From the NCBI GenBank assembly GCA_041739525.1, contig JBGSNQ010000112.1, positions 10,883 through 74,882 on the forward strand: a stretch of DNA of 64,000 bases, in the 5' to 3' direction. Shown here in pieces: positions 9,089 to 15,664 of this stretch. This DNA is from DATJGR01 sp041739525 (lineage in GTDB: Bacteria > Pseudomonadota > Gammaproteobacteria > Pseudomonadales > Azotimanducaceae). The notes under the pieces are model-generated. The model was not told where the DNA came from. It worked only from the letters and a program-made list of their open reading frames with translations, and did not search any database. Every line of letters starts with the position of its first letter. Positions within the stretch are counted from its first letter, which is position 1. Made by a program: the position numbers and the translations under genes.

Positions 9089-9554
9089 CACCGATCTCGC
9101 CCCGATCAAACGGATGATCATCGAGCGCGCTTGCGAACAGCTCTCGATCGCCTACGCGCGCGCCGTAGATTTTCGCGACTACGACGCTTTCGTAGAGCTA
9201 TTCACCGACGATGCCCTTCTGGATCTTGGAATGCAGATCAAGGGCAAGAAGGCGATCCGAGACTCGATGCAGAAGCGATCCGACGAGATCCGCTCCCGCC
9301 ACGTACTGACCAACATTTTTATCGAGGTGCAGGACTCGCAACATGCGCGGGGCATTTCCTATCTGACACTGTACCGGCACGTCGGTACCGAGAGCCTGCG
9401 CGCCGACATACCGGTTGCGTCGACCTTGCCTACCGCCGTGGGACACTACGACGATACGTTCGTGCTGACCGACGCCGGATGGCGTTTCAAGACACGAACG
9501 TTGAAGGTCGCCTTCCGGAACCCGAACGGCACCAAGCCGAATCCCGCGACTTGA
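9081..9554 (+). CDS. SnoaL-like / NTF2-fold protein
   Basis: A 157-residue protein of the nuclear transport factor 2 superfamily (SnoaL_4 type), related to ring-hydroxylating dioxygenase small subunits. The N-terminal helix reads QLSIAYARAVDFRDYDAFVELFTDDA, followed by GKKAIRD and a central RHVLTNIFIEV strand, all typical of this fold. Such proteins act as cyclases, isomerases, dehydratases or structural subunits, so the function is open. It overlaps the upstream kinase by 8 bases, indicating translational coupling. Confidence 0.8.
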   Translation: MPDTDLAPIKRMIIERACEQLSIAYARAVDFRDYDAFVELFTDDALLDLGMQIKGKKAIRDSMQKRSDEIRSRHVLTNIFIEVQDSQHARGISYLTLYRHVGTESLRADIPVASTLPTAVGHYDDTFVLTDAGWRFKTRTLKVAFRNPNGTKPNPAT

Positions 9555-9618
9555 TGGTGGCGGCTCTAGCCACATATTCCGCGACGAGTATTGCCCGCGT
9601 TTCGAGGCTGTGGCGATA

Positions 9619-10143
9619 ATGCGTTCCATGTCCGAAACGCTTGCCATAGAACTCGGCCTCGCGCGTCTAACCGAAGCGCCGTTGCTTGCGCGCATGTCGC
9701 GCGACTACATCGAACACGGTCTGCACTGGCGCTGGCAGCACGCGCAGATCCGAGGGCTCATCCTCGACAAGGAAACGGTTGTGCTATGCGCCCGTACGCA
9801 GGCGCTGCGGCAACAGGACGCACCTACACCGTCACCCTACCGCGACGGCGACGTACTCGGTTTCGGGGTCATGACGTATGGGTTCGAAACTGCACATCTG
9901 ATGTTGCTCGCAGTGCAGCCGCGTGCACGCCGCCGCAACATCGCTTCGAACCTGCTCGACTGGCTCGAGGAGACCGCGGTCACCGCCGGCATCAGTCGCA
10001 TCGAACTCGAGGTACGGGCCGGCAATACGGGCGCGCGTTCGTTCTATCGTGAACGCGGCTACCACGAACGCGACTACCTCGCCGGCTATTACAGCGGGCA
10101 AGAGTCCGCGTTCCGCATGGCGCGCAATCTGCGCAAGTCGTGA
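9619..10143 (+). CDS. GNAT family N-acetyltransferase
   Basis: A protein of about 174 residues with a single GNAT domain. The acetyl-CoA pyrophosphate loop is visible as VQPRARRRNIASNLLDWLEE, and the later IELEVRAGNTGARSFYRERGY strand-helix pair is typical of RimI-like enzymes. I chose the ATG at 9619; a GTG at 9610 and an ATG at 9628 are also in frame. The target is unknown. The stop overlaps the GTG start of the next gene in the arrangement GTGA. Confidence 0.87.
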   Translation: MRSMSETLAIELGLARLTEAPLLARMSRDYIEHGLHWRWQHAQIRGLILDKETVVLCARTQALRQQDAPTPSPYRDGDVLGFGVMTYGFETAHLMLLAVQPRARRRNIASNLLDWLEETAVTAGISRIELEVRAGNTGARSFYRERGYHERDYLAGYYSGQESAFRMARNLRKS

Positions 10144-11063
10144 CGTCCGTTCCGCTGAGCGTCGGTACGCTCGCCGCGCCGGAAATTCTCCGCGCACCAC
10201 ATGGGGAACGAACGCGCTTCATCGATTCAATCGTGGCCGCGGGGCTCGATCACGTATTCATCGCCGATCACGTCAGCTTCCACGTCGGCACAGGCATGGA
10301 TGGGTTGATCAATGCCGCGACTCTGACGGCGACCAATCCGGCCCTGAAGGTGGTCGTGGGGGTCTACCTGCTCGCTTTGCGACATCCCGTCACCGTGGCG
10401 AGGCAGCTTGCGACGATTGCGGAATCTGCACCGGGACAACTTGTCTTCGGCGTAGGAGTCGGCGGCGAAGACCGAAACGAAATCGCGATGTGCGGCGTCG
10501 ATCCGCGTACGCGGGGCCGCCGAACGGACGAGTCGCTGCAGATCGTGCGACGCCTGCTGGACGGCGAACCGCTCGATCACGACGGCGAGTTCTTCAAGTT
10601 CGAACGCGCCTGGATACAACCGAAGCCGGCATGCGCGATTCCCATTCTCGTCGGCGGCCGCGCCGAGGCCGCAATGCAACGCACTGCGCTGTATGGCGAC
10701 GGCTGGCTCGGCATCTGGTGTTCGCCGAAGCGCTATGCCGACGCGCTGGCGGAAATCGCGACACGAGCAGCGGCGATCGGCAGAGCCGCACCGACGCACA
10801 ACGGCATCCAGCTGTGGATCGGGATCGACAACGATCCGGTTAAGGCGCGATCGCGCTTGGCTAAGGGCATGGAGCGCTTCTATAGAATTCCGTTCGAGCG
10901 TTTCGAAAAATATAGTCCGTTCGGCACGCCAGAAGTAGTCGCTGAAGCGTTAGCGCGCTATCGCGATGCGGGTTGTCGATTGTTCAATCTGATGCCGGTC
11001 GCGGCTGATCCGGAGACCGGCATCGCCGCGGTCGCCGAGATCAAACGGCTGCTTGGCGGATAA
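10140..11063 (+). CDS. LLM class flavin- or F420-dependent oxidoreductase
   Basis: A 307-residue luciferase-like TIM-barrel oxidoreductase. Family features are FIADHVSFH near the N-terminus, the VGVGVGGEDRNEIAMCGVDPRTRGRRTDE region that binds cofactor phosphate, and ILVGGRAEAAMQRTALYGDGWLG. The long insertion resembles members often annotated as F420-dependent, but FMN use cannot be excluded from sequence. The start is a GTG that overlaps the stop of the GNAT gene, so the two are translationally coupled. Confidence 0.88.
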   Translation: MTSVPLSVGTLAAPEILRAPHGERTRFIDSIVAAGLDHVFIADHVSFHVGTGMDGLINAATLTATNPALKVVVGVYLLALRHPVTVARQLATIAESAPGQLVFGVGVGGEDRNEIAMCGVDPRTRGRRTDESLQIVRRLLDGEPLDHDGEFFKFERAWIQPKPACAIPILVGGRAEAAMQRTALYGDGWLGIWCSPKRYADALAEIATRAAAIGRAAPTHNGIQLWIGIDNDPVKARSRLAKGMERFYRIPFERFEKYSPFGTPEVVAEALARYRDAGCRLFNLMPVAADPETGIAAVAEIKRLLGG

Positions 11064-11066
11064 ACG

Positions 11067-11438
11067 ATGAAGCCCGGCGCCACGGGGTTCAAACGGATCG
11101 TCGATGCGACCGGATATACACTCAAGGGGCTGTCGGCGGCGTGGCGCAACGAGTCGGCGTTCCGCCAGGAGACCATTCTCGCGGTGCTGCTCGCCCCTTT
11201 GGCATTCTGGTTGGGGCGTTCGCTTCCGGAAATTGCATTATTGCTCGCGACGCTCGCATTCGTGCTGACAACGGAGTTGTTGAATTCGGCGATCGAAGCG
11301 GTGGTCGACCGCGCGAGTCCGGAACTGAACGAACTCGCCGGCCGCGCAAAGGACATGGGGTCCGCCGCGGTGTTCGTCAGCCTGACGACGGTTGTGGTCG
11401 TTTGGACGATGGTCGCGTTCGATCGCTTCGCTCCCTGA
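11067..11438 (+). CDS. dgkA: Diacylglycerol kinase
   Basis: A 123-residue integral membrane kinase of the DgkA type, which phosphorylates diacylglycerol to phosphatidate in the inner membrane. The N-terminal amphipathic part has AWRNESAFRQE. Three membrane helices follow, with the conserved ELLNSAIEAVVDR and ELAGRAKDMGSAAV signatures that include the catalytic and Mg-ATP-binding glutamates. Length matches the family. It begins 3 bases after the LLM gene and ends the operon, facing the convergent APH gene 6 bases away. Confidence 0.95.
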   Translation: MKPGATGFKRIVDATGYTLKGLSAAWRNESAFRQETILAVLLAPLAFWLGRSLPEIALLLATLAFVLTTELLNSAIEAVVDRASPELNELAGRAKDMGSAAVFVSLTTVVVVWTMVAFDRFAP

Positions 11439-11444
11439 GATTGC

Positions 11445-12449
11445 TCAGGCAAGCAGATCGAGTGCTCGCTGCACCAGCGGTTCCATCGATAACTTGGTGA
11501 CTTCCCACAGCGGGTCGTCGCGCTTGCCGCGACGATGCAGGCTCAGGTTGAAACCGGTAATGATCGCGAACTTGTACGCGGCGAGCGCGCGGAACCAGTT
11601 GATGTCGGGCAACGGTTCGCCCCAAGCATCGGTGTACATCGCGATCAACGTGTCGGGATCGAGGAACGATGGTCGCGCATCCGTGCCTTGGTGCCACGCA
11701 GCGGGATCGCTGAACGTGGCGATCCAGCCGAGATCGTTCAAAGTCGCGCCCACCCCGGTCAGCTCCCAGTCGATTACCGCAAGCAGCGTTCCGTTGGGCG
11801 AGCAGAACAGGTTCGCGGTCTGAAAATCGCCGTGAAAGACGCCGACGGGCGCATCCTTCGGCACACGTTCGAGCAAGCGTTTTCGTACCTGCGGCACCAG
11901 CGCGAGCCGCTCCGGATCGGCGGCGCGCTCGTAGAACCGATCCCAGCGCACGACGTCGTCTTCGAACGGAATCGGATCGCCGAGATACGGCGTCTTCTTG
12001 CGCCAGTCGATACGATGAATTTTCGCGAGAGCGGTCATTGCCTGATTGCCGAGATCGTGCAGCACGTTGTGCGGTAGCGCCGCTGCCCACTCGCCCGCAC
12101 CCAATCGCAGAACATCGCCCTGCAGTTTAGGCACGATGAAGTATGGACATCCGAACCACTGCGTATCTGCGCCCGACCAGCGCACGCTGCAATGCGGCAC
12201 GGTCGTTCCGTCGAGCGCATTCAGGACCTCGACCTGGCGCAATACGTCAGCGGTGCCCTTCCACTGCACGTTCGGCGGCGGCAAACGGATGAACCAGCTC
12301 TCGCGATCACTACGGCTCGCCACACTGAATCCGTAAGCGAATCCGGCGTGGCCCGGCATCTTGTGCACATCGAAAACACCCGCAACCGGGTCGTCGTAGT
12401 GGTGCTGGCAGAACGGCACCAGGCGTCGAGTCAGTTCATCCAGTTCCAT
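11445..12449 (-). CDS. Phosphotransferase (APH) family protein
   Basis: A 334-residue APH-fold kinase of the group often found with acyl-CoA genes. The catalytic loop is GVFHGDFQTANLFC and the metal-binding segment is VIDWELTGVGATLNDLGW. It follows the acyl-CoA ligase gene by 13 bases on the same strand, so they are probably co-transcribed. In Pseudomonas putida LvaA and in human ACAD10/11, APH-fold kinases phosphorylate 4-hydroxyacyl-CoAs before dephosphorylation and beta-oxidation. A similar role here is an inference from context, not shown by sequence alone. Confidence 0.85.
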   Translation of the reverse strand: MELDELTRRLVPFCQHHYDDPVAGVFDVHKMPGHAGFAYGFSVASRSDRESWFIRLPPPNVQWKGTADVLRQVEVLNALDGTTVPHCSVRWSGADTQWFGCPYFIVPKLQGDVLRLGAGEWAAALPHNVLHDLGNQAMTALAKIHRIDWRKKTPYLGDPIPFEDDVVRWDRFYERAADPERLALVPQVRKRLLERVPKDAPVGVFHGDFQTANLFCSPNGTLLAVIDWELTGVGATLNDLGWIATFSDPAAWHQGTDARPSFLDPDTLIAMYTDAWGEPLPDINWFRALAAYKFAIITGFNLSLHRRGKRDDPLWEVTKLSMEPLVQRALDLLA

Positions 12450-12462
12450 CGACTAATTCCTC

Positions 12463-14007
12463 TCAAACGGGTGCAGGGCCTGGAAAGCGATCGCGCAGAA
12501 CGCGCTTCAGGATCTTGCCACTCGGATTGCGGGGGATTTCCGCGACGAACACAACGCCACGCGGTTGTTTGTATCCGGCCAGCCGACCGCGGCAGAACTC
12601 GATCACGTCCTTTTCGATCAGCGCACCGTCTTTGCGAACGACGATAGCAAACGGCGACTCACCCCACTTTTCGCTCGGTTGCCCAATGACAGCCGCCTCC
12701 GCAACACCGGGATGGGCCATGAGAACATTCTCGACCTCGGCGGGATACACGTTCTCCCCGCCGGAAATGATCATGTCCTTGATGCGGTCTTGAATGTAGA
12801 TGTAGCCGTCGTCGTCCATCACGGCGACATCACCGGTGCGCAACCAGCCGTCGACGATCGTTTCGGCCGTCGCTTCAGGTCGGTTCCAATAGCCGAGCAT
12901 CACGTGTGGCCCGCGCACGAACACCTCACCGGGTTCGCCGGCGCTGCAGTCCTGCCCTGCTTCGTTGACCACGCGAATGTCGGTGTGAAAGAAAGCTTTG
13001 CCGGTCGAGCCGATCTTCTTCAGAGCATGTTCTGCATCGATCAGACACGCGGGCCCACAACTCTCGGTGAGTCCGTAAATCTGATGCACCTCGATGCCGA
13101 GCTTCGCGTAGGCCTCGATCAACGGTTCCGGCACCGGGGCCGCGCCGCACATGCACCAGCGTAACGTCGAGTAGTCGAAACGCGACAGATCTCCGACCTG
13201 TAGCATGAAATTGAGCATTGCGGGCACGCAAAGGCCACAAGTGATGCGCTCGGCCTCGATCAACTCCCAGGCCCGCACAGGGTCGAACGTGCGCATCACG
13301 ATGCTCGCGGCGCCGCGGTAAACGTTTACGGTGAGGGGCGTCAGCGCACCAACGTGGAACATCGGTAAGCAAGCGAGGTATCGCTCTCGCTCCTGATAAT
13401 ACGTCGTCCCGGCGATGGTCAGCACACCCCACACCGCAGTGGCGTGCGTGTGAACCACGCCTTTAGGCAGACCGGTCGTGCCGGACGTGTACATGATGTA
13501 CAGGTGGTCGTCGTCGCGCGCGGTAATGGTCGGCTCGGCGTCGGATGCCGCGTCACGAAAGTGTTGATAGCTCTGCGCAAAGTCCGTCAATGGTTTGAGA
13601 CTGCCGACCTGCAGCCATTGCGCAACGTCGGTCTTCGCACCTCGCGCATGTAGCTCAACGACGGTGTCCAGGAACTCTTCGCCGTAGATCAAGCGGGTCG
13701 TGCCGCTGTCCTTGAGTATGAATTCGAGTTCGTCCGGAACGAGCCGCCAGTTGAGCGGCACGACGACGGCGCCGATCTTCGCCAACGCAAAGTACGCTTC
13801 CATGAATTCGGCGCTGTTCATCATCAGCAAGCCGATGCGCTCACCCTTCTTCACGCCGTCGGCGACTAGCGCGTTCGCCAGACGGTTACAGCGCGCATTC
13901 AGCGAGCGAAAGCTGAGCCGTTCACGGGAAGCGCCATCGACATAGGCATCCGCGTCCGGACTGAGGTACGCCCGCTTCGACAAAAAGGCACCAATGTTGT
14001 TCTGCAT
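12463..14007 (-). CDS. AMP-binding acyl-CoA ligase
   Basis: A 514-residue ANL-superfamily acyl-CoA synthetase. The P-loop YTSGTTGLPKG, the adenylate motif YGLTESCG, the DGWLRTGDVA segment and the C-terminal PRNPSGKILKR with the catalytic lysine are all present. It activates a carboxylic acid to its acyl-CoA with ATP. Medium- or long-chain fatty acids or a related acid are possible. The start is the ATG at 14007 with a purine-rich AGGGGAGCGGGGA just upstream. It is the first gene of a unit with the APH kinase. Confidence 0.93.
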   Translation of the reverse strand: MQNNIGAFLSKRAYLSPDADAYVDGASRERLSFRSLNARCNRLANALVADGVKKGERIGLLMMNSAEFMEAYFALAKIGAVVVPLNWRLVPDELEFILKDSGTTRLIYGEEFLDTVVELHARGAKTDVAQWLQVGSLKPLTDFAQSYQHFRDAASDAEPTITARDDDHLYIMYTSGTTGLPKGVVHTHATAVWGVLTIAGTTYYQERERYLACLPMFHVGALTPLTVNVYRGAASIVMRTFDPVRAWELIEAERITCGLCVPAMLNFMLQVGDLSRFDYSTLRWCMCGAAPVPEPLIEAYAKLGIEVHQIYGLTESCGPACLIDAEHALKKIGSTGKAFFHTDIRVVNEAGQDCSAGEPGEVFVRGPHVMLGYWNRPEATAETIVDGWLRTGDVAVMDDDGYIYIQDRIKDMIISGGENVYPAEVENVLMAHPGVAEAAVIGQPSEKWGESPFAIVVRKDGALIEKDVIEFCRGRLAGYKQPRGVVFVAEIPRNPSGKILKRVLRDRFPGPAPV

Positions 14008-14362
14008 TCCCCGCTCCCCTTTCCTGTGCAATCACTGTGCAATGCTGCAACCGGTCGGTTGCCCCCAGCGGCATTCTGTTCAAAACGGTGGCAGGAGTGA
14101 ACCCGCTGGGGACCCGCGCGCTACATCCGGGAACGTCTGAAACAGGCGTGTTACAAAAATTCCCAGATTGTCCTTCCCACTCTCTCTGCGACCCCGTAGA
14201 CTTCTCTCGTTTTTCGGGGTCTCCCCACTCCGAACGACGCAATGGCGTGGCGCGGTGTCTCTCTCCCCTCCTCCCAGCGCCGCGATGACAGTATCTAGGT
14301 ACTGTCACCACGCCATCCTTTAATTCCCCTCATGTTCGTCACAGCACCGTTCGTCCGAACCG
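14008..14362. other. Intergenic region between acyl-CoA ligase and MerR-like gene
   Basis: These 355 bases hold no convincing gene. They contain a perfect inverted repeat at 14286-14307 and end at the -35 element of the MerR-like gene's promoter. Short open frames on both strands have no protein-like features. The divergent promoter of the acyl-CoA ligase operon must also lie here, but I could not pick it out with confidence. Confidence 0.6.
14286..14307. promoter_or_regulatory. Perfect inverted repeat, candidate operator
   Basis: TGACAGTA (14286-14293) and TACTGTCA (14300-14307) are exact reverse complements around a 6-base spacer TCTAGG. The half-site TACTGTCA resembles the TACTGTACA elements seen in the promoters of the MerR-like and S8 protease genes. 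It lies between divergent genes, about 60 bases upstream of the MerR-like promoter. An operator role is inferred. Confidence 0.5.
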
Positions 14363-14393
14363 TACTGGACAGCATGTCGCCGTTCTGTACAAT
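14363..14393 (+). promoter_or_regulatory. Sigma70-type promoter of the MerR-like gene with overlapping TGTACA elements
   Basis: A -35 element TGGACA (14366-14371) and a -10 element TACAAT (14388-14393) are separated by 16 bases. TACTGGACA (14363-14371) covers the -35 and TTCTGTACA (14383-14391) covers the -10. The same architecture recurs upstream of the S8 protease gene, where the -35 is TTGACA, the spacer is 16 and the -10 also follows TGTACA, each ending in AATCG. This placement argues for a start codon downstream of 14400 and suggests autoregulation. Confidence 0.6.
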
Positions 14394-14424
14394 CGCCTCC
14401 CCCTGTCCAGATTCTGAGCACGAC

Positions 14425-15324
14425 TTGAGCGAAACCGAGCTGTACAGGATCGGTACCGTCGCAAAACTCACCGGGATCAGCGTGGAGTGTTTGCGCGCGT
14501 GGGAGCGTCGCCATGGATTGGCACCCGCCGAACGGGAAGGTCGCACGCGCTACTACAGCCGTACACAATTGAAGCGCCTCGAGAAGATCAAGGCGCTCAC
14601 TGAAGACGGACATCCCATCTCATCGCTCGTTGAACTCTCCGAAGAGCAACTCGACGCGCGCATCGGCATCACCCGTCCGCGCGTCAGTCCGCATCGCTTG
14701 CCGCAGATCGGACTCGTTGGGCCGAATCTGATGATCCTGGAACAGGAAGCCGGCGATTCAGATCGTGCCGAAATCAACCAGCGCTGGGTCAGCGTCGACG
14801 ACTTCGTGCAGAGTCGACCCGCTGAACGCGCGCAGCTCGACGCGGTAGCGGTGCAAATTCCCAGCCTTAACGCTGATGTTTTGCAGCGCGTGCGCAATGC
14901 TGCGCCCGATTGCAGACTACTGGTGATCTATCAGTTCGCCAGCCGCGAAGCGCTTGCAAACGCAACGGACCAGCACAGCGCAACAGCGCTCGCATGGCCG
15001 TTGACCTGGACCGATTTGATGCACGCATGTGCGACGCCGGCCGGCGACGGCGCACGTGCGGGTCGTGCCGCGCCACGCCGGTATACCGACCACGAACTGG
15101 TCGAGATCGCGAGTCGCGCACGCACTCGCGGATTCGACGCACCGCGCCACCTCGTCTCGTTGATCACCGACCTGAACGCGTTCGCCGACTACGCAACGCA
15201 GTGCCTCACCGAATCGAACGATGCACCGATGTACGACCGGCTTCGCGAGGATGCGTCCTACGCGCGCGCGCAACTCGAACGCGCGCTCGCTGCTGCGATG
15301 GAGTCACGTCGGCCAGTGACTTGA
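14425..15324 (+). CDS. MerR family transcriptional regulator (CarH/LitR-like layout, no B12 motif)
   Basis: A protein of 299 residues from a TTG at 14425, chosen because the promoter covers the upstream alternatives (ATG 14374, ATG 14332). The N-terminal MerR winged helix is clear (YRIGTVAKLTGISVECLRAWERR, then TRYYSRTQLKRLEKI). Residues about 90-190 look like an alpha/beta domain (DAVAVQIPSLNADVLQRV, CRLLVIYQF) at the position where CarH/LitR proteins bind cobalamin, but no DxHxxG motif is visible. The C-terminus has a helical segment with PRHLVSLITDLNAFADYATQC, as in MerR proteins found near photolyase genes. It probably regulates itself and the S8 gene. Confidence 0.8.
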   Translation: MSETELYRIGTVAKLTGISVECLRAWERRHGLAPAEREGRTRYYSRTQLKRLEKIKALTEDGHPISSLVELSEEQLDARIGITRPRVSPHRLPQIGLVGPNLMILEQEAGDSDRAEINQRWVSVDDFVQSRPAERAQLDAVAVQIPSLNADVLQRVRNAAPDCRLLVIYQFASREALANATDQHSATALAWPLTWTDLMHACATPAGDGARAGRAAPRRYTDHELVEIASRARTRGFDAPRHLVSLITDLNAFADYATQCLTESNDAPMYDRLREDASYARAQLERALAAAMESRRPVT

Positions 15325-15330
15325 TAAAAA

Positions 15331-15383
15331 CTATACAAATACTGTACAGACCCTGTTGACATCCGATTTGTACTGTACATAAT
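15331..15383 (+). promoter_or_regulatory. Promoter of the S8 protease operon with 11-bp direct repeats
   Basis: A -35 TTGACA (15356-15361), a 16-base spacer and a -10 CATAAT (15378-15383) form a strong sigma70-like promoter. Upstream are direct repeats 11 bases apart: TATACA at 15332 and TGTACA at 15343, with a degenerate third (TGTTGA) at 15354 that runs into the -35. Another TGTACA (15374-15379) overlaps the -10. TACTGTACA occurs exactly twice (15340, 15371). As I recall it, the CarH operator rule is 11-bp direct repeats of nTnnACAnnnn, and the first two repeats fit it exactly. Binding by the adjacent MerR-like protein is inferred. Confidence 0.65.
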
Positions 15384-15664
15384 CGAATCCAGTTTCAGTT
15401 TCGGCGTGCGTACAATTTCGTGATGCAGTCCTCCCTTTCAAGTGTCCTTCCCCCAAGAAGTGAAGTTGTCTTCGCCGGCTGCCGCCGGCGACACGCCCTT
15501 TTATTCCGTTACTTTCGTTCCTGCCGAGGAGGCTAGTCGGCTGTATTGGTCGATGATGCGGGTTGGGCACTGCCCGGCAGCACCCGCGCCTCTTCGGAGT
15601 ACATCGCACTCCCTCTCCCCGTAACGCCCCCGATCCGTTTGCGCCTGTGCGAGACTGCGCCGCC
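15384..15664 (+). other. Long 5' leader of the S8 protease gene with GC hairpin
   Basis: About 275 bases separate the predicted transcription start from the ATG. The leader has a perfect 7-bp GC stem, CGCCGGC (15473-15479) and GCCGGCG (15484-15490), with loop TGCC, followed 9 bases later by CTTTTATT. It also has a short open frame beginning with ATG at 15423 that ends at the TAG at 15534-15536 and spans the hairpin. These could form an attenuator or a regulatory leader, or simply belong to an interspersed repeat. Nothing matches a riboswitch class I know. Confidence 0.4.

Noticed and set aside
14332..14424. Earlier starts for the MerR-like gene (ATG 14332, ATG 14374)
   Set aside because: They lie upstream of or inside the predicted promoter (-35 at 14366, -10 at 14388), and the extra residues have no conservation pattern typical of MerR proteins.
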